Part shown: positions 1-10,980 of the stretch, one piece after another
Layout of the letters: each line of letters opens with the position of its first letter
How positions within the stretch are numbered: position 1 is the stretch's first letter
Assembly (NCBI GenBank): GCA_015499995.1
Contig: JADNRV010000034.1
Location: 62,001 to 126,000, forward strand
Direction of reading: 5' to 3'
Source: Flammula alnicola
Lineage: Eukaryota > Basidiomycota > Agaricomycetes > Agaricales > Strophariaceae
Length of the DNA: 64,000 bases
The notes under the pieces: generated by a model
What the model was told of the DNA's origin: nothing
What the model saw: only the letters and a program-made list of their open reading frames with translations
Databases searched by the model: none
Translations under genes and position numbers: made by a program

Positions 1-776
1 CCTACTGCTGTTGGCGCTGCATGGTTGCAACACAGCGTCAACGATGCAGGGGAGTCAACAGATGACGATGAGCTTGATGCTCATGCTCTCGCTTCACGGT
101 GGCTTGCAGATACGAATGCCGATTCCGACGCCTCAACAGAGGATGTGATTGATGCTGATGCTCTCGCCTCACGGTGGCTGGCAGATACGACTGCCGATTC
201 TGACACCTCGTCAACAGCCGACAATCTTCTTGAGGCCGAAACGGTAGCCTCACAGTGGCTTGCGCGTCAGGATGCCGGTCCTCCTCCAGCCCCAAACGCT
301 TACTCTGATGGCCAACCTATCATAGAAATTCCAGCGGATAACTGGTATGCCACACATTCGGACGACGGCGGTAATCACAGGATGCCCAATACTGACAATG
401 CCTGGGTTAACAGAGTTGCCGTGCCCGACTCCCCACGTGCCGATGCCGATCACAGTGACGACAATGCTTATTCACAGGAAGAGGACGATAGCGACGAGGA
501 AGACAATGTCAGCGATGAGGGTGCGGATAGTACTAGCGATGGGGTGAAGATAGTACCACCGATGAGGATGAGGATGAGGCCGATGGAGCTGATGACTCTG
601 CCGATTCCGACCACAACGCCGATGCCGACAGCTCTGATGCATCGGATGGCACACGTCCGCCCGCTTTCAGCCCAGCCACTCCATCGCGATTCACTCTCCC
701 TCGACCTGAATATGGTGCCCGTGACTTCGCCTTCCTCCCAGTTGAGTGGTTTGGCGACGACGGCATCCCGGAGTAG
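1..776 (+). CDS. 3' end of an acidic repeat protein (partial, one frame shift)
   Basis: The frame is open from the first base, so the protein starts upstream of the window. It shows about three tandem copies of a motif around ALASRWLADT and then a long Asp/Glu/Ser-rich tail. At a run of four G (541-544) the acidic coding character moves to another frame, where it stays acidic and ends at TAG 774-776 after a short conserved-looking tail (FAFLPVEWFGDDGIPE). A one-base indel in the G run is therefore likely; the alternative is a very small intron. I do not recognise the family. The motif-rich non-coding sequence just downstream suggests it may be the last gene of a transposon, but that is inference. 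Confidence 0.45.
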
Positions 777-879
777 TCTATCAGAACATTTTGTCTATTT
801 TGATGTATTTTGCATTTTTAATGGTTCATATCTTGGCACACGTGCTTTTCCGCCTGATTTTCAGTGTCGAGGGCTCCCG

Positions 880-1110
880 TTTGAGGCAAATCAGCAAGGC
901 TGAATCAGCGCCAGCATCCCCGATCTCAAGTGCCGACCCTCTTCTTAAGTGCCGACTGACCCCGATTCATGCAAATCGGCAACGCCGACTCGACCGATCG
1001 CTCTCCCGAGCATTCCCTATGAGATATTATTGTCTGTAGTGGAGCCCGATTTTGGGTGCCGAGCTCCCCAACCTTGAAATCGGCAATAGTGATGGGGGGT
1101 CAGACATATT
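880..1110. repeat. Cluster of TGCCGA/TCGGCA motifs (possible transposon subterminal region)
   Basis: TGCCGA or its complement TCGGCA recurs several times in about 230 bp, usually next to CCCGATT or CTCCC stretches, after the stop of the acidic ORF. Such dense short motifs in both orientations resemble transposase-binding subterminal repeats. No matching second terminus is in the window. Confidence 0.3.
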
Positions 1111-1660
1111 GAACGTGTGGGCTCTAGCGAATTCGGTGTATCGTATTATGTAGTACAAGTAGCTACCTAATTATATATAGTACGTTATTCACTGGTTCAG
1201 CGAATTCGCTGAAGCCGTATCACACGGCACATTGTACACGTTCGCTGTACCATATTATACGGTACACTGTAACAAAGGTATGTGCCGAGACACAGGAATG
1301 TACTTACGTCCTCTTTTTCCGGATTAAAAATTACTTTTAACAGCACAGAAAGTGTATCTCGTGGCCAGATGTCGGTCTGTCAGACAGCGTGTGCGGTCCT
1401 TCCGCAAAAGCGGACGCGAGCATTCGAGATTGGAGCTCCAAAAGGTATACGTACATTCGAATGAGATGAGATGGAGATCCCGAATACAAGTGCGGACCCA
1501 AAAGCCAAAAAGAAACATTGCAGGTTTTCGTCATGTAGTAACGCTGAGCTCCAGTGGTCAATGAGGGAAGACATGGGTATCTCCCTGGACCGTAGGTGTC
1601 TCTGGTAATTATACCGTCAAAGCAGCTCATTTCGAACTCTAAACCATGGAGACCGGTTCC
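1111..1660. other. Non-coding stretch with palindromes
   Basis: No convincing gene. It contains a perfect 18-bp palindrome (1196-1213, TTCAGCGAATTCGCTGAA) and a TGTACC...GGTACA inverted pair (1246-1251 and 1261-1266) in AT-rich DNA. The small open frames here have no recognisable features. Confidence 0.4.
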
Positions 1661-1662
1661 AA

Positions 1663-2495
1663 TCATCGCCATCGTAGTCGCCGTAAAGCACAAGATGCGA
1701 AATTGTGAAATGCCGCGAAGACGACATTCTGATCATCGCCATATTCTTCTACAGCATTCACCAGTATGGCGGTTTCGTCGTAAATGGGTCGGCGAGGGTG
1801 CATAGATTCGAAAGTGGGAATAAAGAGTCCTTGGATGGATTGGGACTGTGCGCATCCCGTATTATCTATCGGCCATTGGTCATCGAATACGACCCAATTC
1901 TTCCGTGGTTGAGAAAGATTTGCAATAAGTTGGAGATGCTCCATTCAGACGGACGTTTTGAGTGCGAAACGCAGGACTTATAAAGGAGGTATCCATAAGA
2001 GAACAAGAACTTGGTTAGGTGATGGAAAGCCCACCGCTGGTGGGATTTATATGAACACTGGGCTTGGACGGAGCCTTTTAGCGATGGCAAGAATGTTGCT
2101 AGTGTGAAGCATTGGAATGTGGGGAGTATCGTGGTTACGAGAAAGAGGAAGGATGACCACGACGATCACTAGAAACGCCACAGTCCCGTCCAACGTAAGC
2201 GGAATGTCGACCATTCCGACAAAGAATAAAACTAGAGCGGCCTGAAGAAGAAGAGATAATCTCGTAAAGACTTGCGGGATGTGCCACTCCTCCAGAGTTT
2301 CAGAGCGCATTCGAAATATCGCTAACGCTTCCTTGGATTTGGTCGTATCTGCATACCGTTGGCTCCTGAGCCACCGTAGCGCGACTATCCCCAACAGCAT
2401 CGTTGTCAACCAGGCCTGGGTCAAGATGGTTTTGGCTAGGAATACATATGCTGTTTCGGAAGTAACTGCGTCTCCATATTCTCCTTACGCAGAAC
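1663..2495 (-). pseudogene. DUF6535 protein relic (broken)
   Basis: Minus-strand fragments align by eye, in order, with the fuller DUF6535 gene at 44.7-47.2 kb. The segment containing LEEWHIPQVFTRL and VLFFVGMVD (2047-2424) matches the intact EKWHIPLIFTGL and VLFFVGVVE. The segment with CSYKSHQRWAF (1866-2090) matches CPYKSPQAWA. The segment with RPIYDETAILVNAVEEYG and FAAFHNFAS (1663-1944) matches the intact C-terminal region. The pieces lie in different frames, with a stop before the CSYKSHQ part, and the conserved N-terminal exon of the family is not found upstream. I read this as a truncated, frame-shifted copy. The two hydrophobic segments of the family are still visible. Confidence 0.6.
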
Positions 2496-2499
2496 TACA

Positions 2500-4220
2500 A
2501 GAACTACCGTTTCTCTTTTCCGACTACTTGAACGACCTCTTCGACCTAAAGGGGCATACGTGCAGCTTAGGACGAAATGAAAAGACCAAAGAGAAAATAG
2601 AGTAACGAACCTCGAAGACAGATTTAAAAGGCTGTACCTGTAATTCAATAAGAACGTCAAACAAAGAATTCCTAGAAAGAAGTAATGACTTACTTATTTA
2701 TAGTGACACTCACCCATGCATGCAAGACCGACCCATTCATGCCCGAAGAGTTTTCGCCATTCGCATGTTTAACCTATCAAAAGAGAAATGAGAATATGCA
2801 TTTAAAAAAAGACTGGAATTGACGAATGCACCGGTAGGATTACCCCAGTATTCTGTCCTAACCTCTGCAGAATGACCTCAACCGCGTCCACGACTTGTCA
2901 GATAGTCTACGTCTCAACGCCAACGCCCTCGCCTTCAATGCTGATGGTCAGTTCCATAGTGCCTCCTCCGGGGGCCAGACTCGGGTCGAAGACGACGTGA
3001 ACTGCTTCTGGCTCGGGGGCGGCCAGATTTTGGTCGTTATCGTTCAGGCACTTGGATGCCTCTGCTAGGAGGGTCCTGGAATCCTGAGTCCGCTTCGGGC
3101 AATGCGTCGAAAACATGGGATATCTAGAAGGAGCAAAGTATATTGGTAAGGTGCTGAAGAATGAAAGACCAGCGAAGCAATCGTCTATTCATCTGCGATT
3201 CATTCCAACATCTGCTTGGCGAATATTCTGGATACAATTGACGATCGTGGCCTCGATCGCCAGGTATATATATGATGGCCGTGTTGTGCGAAGACGTGGC
3301 CGGACTGAGTCAACTGCAGAGGAGGGGACCGCAGAAGAGGTGGTTGGCGTGCAGGAGGGAAGAGGCAGATAACTTCATTGCAACGGAAACGTGGTCAAAG
3401 AGCATGATGAGGCGGAGGGCGGAGACATAGATCAGGTGGTCATGGTGCAGGTGGGAGAGGCTTTGCGAAGGGGTGGTGCAGTCTTCGTTATCCTTGTCTC
3501 ATAGCCTCTATTATGCTCTTTCCGGTACCGGGCCCCGAATCGAAGACGAGGGGAGAGCGAGAATCCAAGTTTGTCCAGCGTGACCTTGAAGCACCTCTTC
3601 ATCAATACCGCGCCTGCCGATAGCTTGTCGTGGCGTTGTGATGAAAGTAAGGATGAGCGCTTGGAGGATGAACGATATCGATGAACGTTGAATATTTGAA
3701 TGTTGAACGTTGAACGAACATTGAGAATACGCGCTGTCGACACTTGAAAGCGGCCTTGGTTAGTAACTTGATCAAAGGGATGGCGGGAGACTTACCTGGG
3801 ACAAGATCACCTCCACAGCACAGCCTTCCAATAAATTAGTATTTCAGTACTAGATAGCGTACGCACCCTTGCAATTCAACAACGGTCCGATCATTCTAAA
3901 CTTCATCAGGAAAACGGCAGATACCTACCAGGCTAGATAGACCTATGTAGGTCGAATGGCCGGCTAGGCAACCCCTACTATATAGGTCATTGTAGATCAA
4001 GAGGCGTAGAACAACCTCCATCAGTTTGGCAATCGTTGATCTGTGCACGTGGCACCTGGTGCACGCGTAGATTACAACTCTCCCACTCTCCCTTGATCGA
4101 GTCGAGCTCGACACCGAGTGCGCTTACTCCTTACACTGTGTTCACGACCTCCATCAAGACCCAAGGTTCTATAACACACACCCTAGCCCCCACGAAATGG
4201 CCAACCATGAGCAACCTCCT
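2500..4220. other. No recognisable gene
   Basis: There are several short open frames but none with a domain, repeat or splice structure I can support. The best-composed is a minus-strand frame at 2907-3116 (69 codons, acidic, GC-rich). It has no recognisable motif and is left as unproven. Confidence 0.4.
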
Positions 4221-4227
4221 GTGTTAC

Positions 4228-4372
4228 AGCATCGCGCCCGCTTAAGAGGTGAGATGAAGAGACTCCGTGATGGCAATATATTGCTCTTGGTGTTGATATT
4301 GTCGATAGGTATCGAGGTCGTGGGCGATCTTGAGAAAAGAAGCCAAATACACGACCAGACTACTTCGTAGTT
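4228..4372. repeat. Direct duplication, copy 1
   Basis: This stretch is repeated, diverged, at about 4865-5010. Shared blocks include TTAAGAGGT, GAGACTCCGTGATGGCAAT, TTGTTGATAT and GGCGATCTTGA. On the minus strand both copies keep an open frame ending in a similar C-terminus (ITESL followed by a stop), so the ancestor may have been a coding segment. Confidence 0.5.
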
Positions 4373-4539
4373 GTCTACGTGGACGACAAGGAAGTTTTAA
4401 CGTCAGAGAACAAGCCTAGCATACCACCCCCACGATGGCAAGAGGAGCATCTGTTGTGAGTTTCTGCTATACGCGTTGTCTTTCTCAGTGTTCTGGTCAA
4501 GTCGACATCAATCAGTATCTAACTTCCTCCTATCAGCCC

Positions 4540-4795
4540 CTTCCAATCCTCGTCGATGATCAAGATCATGATCTATCGTCGAAGCAGGCTTTCTTTGAAA
4601 GATCGTCTAGGCGGGCCGCATCTAGTCGGGCAGCATAATAGCAAAGTCGTCGAGTTACTCGAGAATAGTGAGTACGTTGGTTGTTTGCATTTCCATCCCA
4701 AGCTGACTTGATTAGATGCGACTGTTAATCTGAAGGATAAGACTGGCGCCGCAATCGTACCTTATCTAAAGATCGATCTCGACTCGATTCCGAGC
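4540..4795 (+). pseudogene. Possible ankyrin-like fragment
   Basis: A plus-strand frame reads NSKVVELLEN, a possible intron runs from GTGAGTACG (about 4670) to GATTAG (about 4715), and the frame continues NATVNLKDKTGAA. The pattern VVELLE...VNLKDKTG resembles the helix-loop of an ankyrin repeat. Only one to one and a half repeats are visible, with no start or continuation, so this is a low-confidence relic. Confidence 0.25.
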
Positions 4796-4864
4796 TGGAG
4801 GAGCACTCCATGAATATTGTTGACGCTGATAAAACGGCCAGCCACGAGCAAAATTCTGAAATAC

Positions 4865-5010
4865 TGCGTCGTGGCCCTTAAGAGGTAGGAAGAGACTCCG
4901 TGATGGCAATAGATCGCTCTTGTTGTTGATATCGCCCATAGGTATTGAGATCGTAGGCGATCTTGAAAAGAACGAGTCAAATATGCAACCAGTCTCCGAT
5001 GGTCCTTTGC
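4865..5010. repeat. Direct duplication, copy 2
   Basis: Second, diverged copy of the block at 4228-4372, lying just upstream of the NACHT gene start. Its spacing from copy 1 is about 640 bp. Confidence 0.5.
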
Positions 5011-5086
5011 ATGATGAGGGAACTTCTTACACCGCCCAGGAAAGCATGGTAGAGCATTGCTATTCAAGTCACCATTCGCCGGCGTG

Positions 5087-8000
5087 ATGTTGATGCAGTT
5101 TCAGCCCTCCTCTCGCCCTCCATCGCAGACTCGCTCTCGTGGAAAGTTTTCTCAGGCAATTTACGACCGGAAGAATGAAATCGTCGGACGCTTTTCGAGC
5201 CGTAGCCCTGCGCCCGTGAACGTCGTAGGCGAGCGTAATTCCCAGTCCAATGAAGTAAGTCTGGGTGCATGGCAGCAACCTGATTGCACCTAATCGCTTG
5301 AGCAGGACATTTCAATCCCGGCCTCTTCAATCTCTGTGGACATGTTCAAGAAAGAAGACCCGTCTTCCGCCGAGAAGGTGCGTGATATTCCTCCCTGCCG
5401 CAAAACAAAATATGACATATTGAACAATGACTGGCAGGATTCGAACCCCCAGCAAGTCTCTCAGGCGAACACCATAATAGACTCGAAGACAGTGGGATCT
5501 CTGGTTGACGGCGCGAAGGTGCTCTCTGGTTCTATCCGTACCAGCTCTCTCTTCCTAACCGGCGACATATACAGAGCTCCCAAAATCAATTTGAGCAAGC
5601 CGGAGCGGACGGAAAATCTGCGCCAGATCGGGCGGAAGTGGATGCCGCGCGTCAGCATGCTCGTGAGGGCGTTGCCAACATGCGTTCTATTGCACGTCCC
5701 GTGAATACCGCAGCGCAGGGCATCGACGCTGCGGGGGATACGGTGGCTCAAGTCGACTCCCTCGTAACCAAGATTCTCGGTGCACTTTCTAAATTCAACT
5801 CCGTCGTGGACAAAATCACAACTGTATGAAACTTTGGCATTGCGAGCGCAGTAAGCTAGCTAACTCCACTGTTTAGATTCATCCATACTCCCAAGCCGCG
5901 TGGGCTGTCTTGTCCTCCGCTGCTAAGGTCAGTCTTTATATCCTTTGTTAAGCATCCCAGGCCGTTTCTGACAGTGAACGTCACTATGACAGATGATTAT
6001 TGGTCAGAATGCTCGCGACGAGTCTATCTCCGCCCTCTTGAATAAAATAGAGAACGTGTATACTTTCATCACGCAGAAGGATCTGGAAACCATAAAATCA
6101 ATGGATATCGTGGTCACAGGCATCTGCCAGCAGACGCTCGAATGTGCATATTTCCTTCAAGACTATACCAAGGCCAAGAGTTACTGTAAGTCCGCAACGG
6201 AGGTCATTCCGCTTGCGTCATTCTCACCTCCATTTTGAACAGGGCGCAGACTGGGAAAAAATCTCATGTCAGAAGCAGACATCAGAGTACAGCAGTATAA
6301 CACCGTGTTCGACGATCTTATGGGACAATTTCGCGATCAAGCAGTACGGGAGACTGTCGTGGTCACGCACCGCATCTTAAGCACCGTTGAAGGCATTAGT
6401 AAGCGTTTGCGCTTCTGTTCTGTTGATGTATTCTGACGCTCTCAATCCAGCTGATGACGTTGGCCTGAGTGGCATGGCATATGCAGGAGGCGCAGGACTG
6501 AATATGGACAAAATTTGCCTGGCTGGAACCCGTCAGGGAATCCTCGACGAGATCACAGCATGGATCAATAACACTGAAGACGACGCTGCTCGCGTGTTTT
6601 GGTTATCGGGCAACGCTGGCACCGGCAAATCGTCAATTGCCCACACCATCGCGCGTCGCTTCGATGAGCTCGGCCGGCTTGGGTCATGCTACTGCTTTGA
6701 TCGCAACCGAGCGGGCGATCTGCGTCACGAGAAGATTTTCACGACCATCGCGCTCGATCTCGCTGATCGTGATGAACAAATACGGCGCGCTCTCGCAGAC
6801 GCTGTACGTCGCGCGACTGTTTTGAAGAACACCACGGATATCACGCAGCAATGGAAAGAGTTGGTAGTAAAACCTGCGCAACAGCTTTCCGACGCAATGG
6901 TAGGACCGATCTTGATCGTGATCGACGCGTTGGACGAAAGTGGTGGAGCCGATTCACGGAAGCAACTCCTGCGAATCCTTGCGGGTAAGCTGAACGATGC
7001 CGACAGCCATACATTGAAGCTCCCGCCCAACTTGCGTATCCTTCTAACTTCCCGACCTGAGCCGGACATTTGCAATATCTTGCTGGACGTCAGGCATGTC
7101 TATCAACAGTCTATGGATAGCATCCCACGCGCGTCCACAAAAGATGACATCCTTTCGTATGTATCCCACGAGATTGCAGATATCATGGACAGTGTCCCCG
7201 ACGGGACGCCTCTGATATCTTTGGCCTCCAAGGCGGATGGCCTTTTTGAGTGGGCACGTTTGGCATGCGCATACGTCAAAGGCGACAACGACGCAGGACT
7301 GACTCCTCAGGAACGACTCGACGCCGTCTTGTCCCATGCGCCAGAAGATAGGGTTTTGCTACTCGATCAGATGTACATGTTCACCTTGAGAGCAATATTT
7401 CCCCCAGAACGCCCTCGCCGTGACACGGTCCTGAATCGATTCCGATCCACCATGGGCCAGATACTTGGAACACTGGAGTCCCTCAGTCTCCGCTCATTGA
7501 ATGCGATGAGGGTTTGTTTTCCTGACGAGGACTCTCTCTCTCTGCGCCAAGTTGATCCCATCGTGAAGCATATGGGCTCGCTCCTCAGTGGGATTGATTC
7601 CTCCGTCCCTGTCCGTCCCCTCCACGCGTCCTTCCCCGAATTTCTCACAGACCAGTCGCGCAGCGGTGAATTCTATGTTGATGTGTCCGCCATACAAAAA
7701 GATCTGTCGTTTGCATCGCTTGGAGTCATGAAGGACCAGCTGTGCTTCAACATCTGCGAGCTCGAAAGTTCTTATTTGCCGAATTCCATGGTTCAAGATC
7801 TGAATGATCGAATTGGACGACATATTTCCCCTGAACTATCGTATTCCTGCCGCTTCTGGACAAATCATCTGAGGACAACACTCTTCGACGCACAACTCGC
7901 AACGGAAGTGAACTCATTCTTTGAAAACGAACGACTCCTATTTTGGATTGAAACACTCAGTTTACTGAAGACAATCAATGGATGCGCGGATGCGCTTTCG

Positions 8001-8275
8001 TCCGTCAATCAGTGGGTGAAGGTGCGTAAATTACCTGGGTATCGAGGGCGTGCAATCATTTACGAGCATTCCAGGGACATGCAGAGATCGACGATATCTT
8101 AGCTATTGCAGCCGATGCCCGACGATTTGTTCGACAATTTGGTGGCCCCATCTCCCTCAGTACCCCACATCTATATCTATCTGCGGTGCCGTTTTCACCT
8201 GAAAGGTCGATCCTGTCCATGAAGTTTGCTCCAAAGTTTACTCGAGCACTTCAAGTCGCTGTTGGCCGAGTATGA
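5087..8275 (+). CDS. NACHT NTPase half of a STAND (NLR-like) receptor, truncated by a transposon
   Basis: Nine exons: 5087-5254, 5306-5377, 5438-5518, 5575-5823, 5877-5927, 5993-6185, 6243-6398, 6451-8021 and 8075-8275. All introns are 51-65 bp and all phases agree, giving 913 residues. A disordered N-terminus leads to the helical region seen in basidiomycete NACHT-WD40 proteins (FNSVVDKITT then IHPYSQAAWAVLSSAAK, and YWRRLGKN). The NACHT domain follows, with Walker A GNAGTGKSS and Walker B-like ILIVIDALDE. A helical linker with HLYLSAVPFSPERS comes next. ATG 5087 is the first ATG of the open exon. The last codons (GTA TGA) lie partly in the transposon TIR starting at 8271, so the natural frame into the WD40 repeats is cut. 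Family role, from established knowledge: nucleotide-dependent oligomerisation in non-self recognition or cell-death signalling. Confidence 0.85.
8264..8270. repeat. 7-bp target-site duplication, left copy
   Basis: GGCCGAG directly before the left TIR, repeated at 9212-9218 directly after the right TIR. Confidence 0.85.
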
Positions 8276-9211
8276 CTGACCAAATGCACATTTATTCCCG
8301 CGCGCGCGCCATCAGTCTCTGCGCGCGCGCGGCACCTCAAAATTGGGAATAATTCAGGTAGCTACTGTAGCTACTAAGTAACTACCTTGCCAGCTCTTCA
8401 TTGGAATACAATACGGATACATAATACTGCAAGGGGGTCATTAGCCGGACTAACACTCCCCAACTGTGAAAGCTACCACCGTTGGTACATTTCTGTTTTC
8501 CCGGAGGTGACGGGCCGTGCTGCCGAAGACTGCTTATTATCGAGTTGGCAGGCTCAAATTCGAGCTCAAATGTGAGGAAAGCAGAAGGTTTAAGCACTCT
8601 AACTTTATTATCTACATAACATCTCAATAATTATATCTACAATGAAGGCAAATATCAGCCTCAGGGCCTCTCTCTTGCTAGAACTTGCATACTTCATCTA
8701 GTAATTCGAGAGGCAAATGTGCCTATACCTAAATTTCGTATCATAGAAAGCCACTGATTAACTCTACAGTATAGTAAATATAAAGTATTTATTAAAACTT
8801 GACATGGGGTGTGCTTTCTAGTACTAGCAAAGTCAAGCTTCATAGACTTTCAGCTGAATTTCGACTCAGGAACCCTCCAAAATGCGACCAAAAGAGCAGA
8901 CACATGGAAGCATAAGAATGATTTAGTTATAGCAAGTTACGAGGACCTTCGATTTAGATCTGCTTCGAGCCAACCAAGCATGAATGAATTTCTAAGTCTT
9001 GTGTGTTGACCCTAGCAGCTGGATATATGTAGCTTGTCAATCAGAAATTTGACAAAAGAGCAAGTGTATTGCAGTAATTATATACTAGTTGTGAGGTATA
9101 ACAAGCAAGGGGATGAGCTCTGGAACGGGAGGCCATGAATTTCTGAGTTAAGAGGTGCGGCGCGCGCGCGCGGAGCCAGTGTGGGAATAAATGTGCACTT
9201 GGTCAGTCATA
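8271..9211. mobile_element. 941-bp non-autonomous TIR DNA transposon inserted in the NLR gene
   Basis: The 29-bp terminal inverted repeats (8271-8299 and 9183-9211) start TATGACTGACCAA and differ at one position. A 7-bp target duplication, GGCCGAG, flanks them. Both ends continue into alternating CG tracts and an imperfect inverted repeat around GCACCTC. The interior is AT-rich and has no transposase-like frame, so it must be mobilised in trans. Seven bp is unusual for hAT (8 bp) and I cannot name the superfamily. Deleting the element and one target copy rejoins GTT GGC CGA with GAG CTG ACC in frame. Confidence 0.85.
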
Positions 9212-9218
9212 GGCCGAG
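9212..9218. repeat. 7-bp target-site duplication, right copy
   Basis: GGCCGAG immediately after the right TIR; identical to 8264-8270. Confidence 0.85.
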
Positions 9219-9242
9219 AGCTGACCTGGCCATCGATTCAGG

Positions 9243-10980
9243 GTGCGCTGAGTGGACACACCAGCCTGGTTCTTTCAGTCGCATTCTCAGCAAATGGAAA
9301 GCACATTGTGTCAGGTTCTAACGACCACACAATCCGCATTTGGGATGCCGAGACCGGTGAGCAGCTGGGCACACCTCTCGAGGAGCACACCGGCTTGGTT
9401 AGTTCAGTCGCATTCTCGGGGGATGGGAAGCACATCGCGTCAGGTTCTGGTGACAAGACAATCCGTGTATGGGATGCCGAGACCGGCGAGCAGCTAGGCA
9501 CGCCTCTCGAGGGCCACACTGACTGGGTTAATTCAGTCGCGTTCTCGGGGATGGGAAGCGCATCACATCAGGTTCTGCTGACAAGACAATCCGTGTGTGG
9601 GATGCGAGACTGGCGAGCAGCTGGGCACACCTCTCGAGGGGCACACCGACTGGGTTAGTTCAGTCGCATTCTCGGGGGATGGGAAGCGCATCGCGTCAGG
9701 TTCTGCTGACAAGACAATCCGTGTGTGGGATGCTGAGACTGGCGAGCAGCTGGGCACACCTCTCGAGGGGCACACCGACTGGGTTAGTTCAGTCGCATTC
9801 TCGGGGGATGGGAAGCGCATCGCGTCAGGTTCTGCTGACAAGACAATCCGTGTGTGGGATGCCGAGACTGGCGAGCAGCTGGGCGCGCCTCTCGAGGGGC
9901 ACACCAACATGGTTACTTCAGTTGCGTTCTCGGGGGATGGGAAGCGCATCGCGTCAGGTTCTCATGGCAAGACAATCCGCGTGTGGGATGCCGAGACCGG
10001 CGAGCAGCTGGGCACACCTCTCGAGGGGCACACCAGCTTGGTTAGTTCAGTCACATTCTCGGGGGATGGGAAGCGCATTGCGTCAGGTTCTGGTGACAAC
10101 ACAATCCGCGTGTGGGATGCCGAGACCGGCGAGCAACTGGGCACACCTCTCAAGGGGCACACCGACTGGGTTAGTTCAGTCACATTCTCGGGGGATGGGA
10201 AGCACATTGCGTCAGGTTCTGGTGACAACACAATCCGCGTGTGGGATGCCGAGACCGGCGAGCGGCTGGGCACACCTCTCGAGGGGCACACCGACTGGGT
10301 TCGTTCAGTCGCGTTCTCGGGGGATGGGAAGCGCATTGCGTCAGGTTCTGATGACAACACAATCTGCGTGTGGGATGCCAAGACCGGCGAGCAGCTGGGC
10401 ACACCTTTCGAGGGGCACACCGGCTCGGTTTATTCAGTCGCATTCTCGGGGGATGGGAAGTGCATTGCATCAGGTTCTCATGACAACACAATCCGCGTGT
10501 GGGATGCCGAGATCGGCGAGCAGCTGGGCACACCTCTCGAGGGGCACACCAGCTCGGTTCCTTCAGTCGCGTTCTCGTGGGATGGGAAGCGCATCGTGTC
10601 AGGTTCTGGTGACAAGACAATCTGTGTGTGGGATGCCGAGACTGGCGAGCAGCTGGGCACACCTCTCAAGGGGCACACCAGCTCGGTTAGTTCAGTTGCG
10701 TTCTCAGGGGATGGGAAGCGCATCGCGTCAGGTTCTGCTGACAAGACAATCCGTGTGTGGGATGCCGAGACTGGCGAGCAGCTGGGCGTGCCTCTTGAGG
10801 GACACACCAACATGGTTACTTCAGTTGCGTTCTCGGGGATGGGAAGCGCATCGCGTCAGGTTCTCATGGCAAGACAATCCGCATGTGGGATGCCGAGACC
10901 GGTGAGCAGCTGGGCACACCTCTCGAGGGGCGCACCGATGGGGTTTATTCAGTTGCATTCTCGGCGGATGGGAAACAAGT
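9243..10980 (+). repeat. Tandem array of 129-bp WD40 units
   Basis: About 13.5 copies of a 129-bp unit with very high nucleotide identity; units 4 and 5 differ at only one or two bases. Changes concentrate in codons after GGGCACACC (DW, NM, SL, SS, GS, DG), just before TCAGT, and after TCAGGTTCT. This is the pattern of a recently homogenised array with selected variable codons. Confidence 0.85.

Noticed and set aside
5430..5452. GGATTCGAACCCCCA resembles the T-arm of a minus-strand tRNA
   Set aside because: The T stem does not pair properly, no cloverleaf can be built around it, and the stretch is a splice acceptor plus coding exon of the NLR.
8299..8335. Alternating CG tracts as CpG islands or Z-DNA regulatory sites
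   Set aside because: They belong to the inverted ends of the transposon and occur at both termini, so no host regulatory role is implied.
8270..9212. The NLR transposon might be spliced as an intron (G|TATGA...CATA|G gives GT...AG ends)
   Set aside because: Joining 8269 to 9213 leaves five extra bases from the target duplication and produces an immediate in-frame TGA, so it would not restore the protein.
9238..10813. Long antisense and alternative frames over the WD40 array (for example 9595-10905 plus and several minus frames)
   Set aside because: They are by-products of a repeat unit whose length is a multiple of three (129 bp), so an open frame stays open in every unit. They lack domains.
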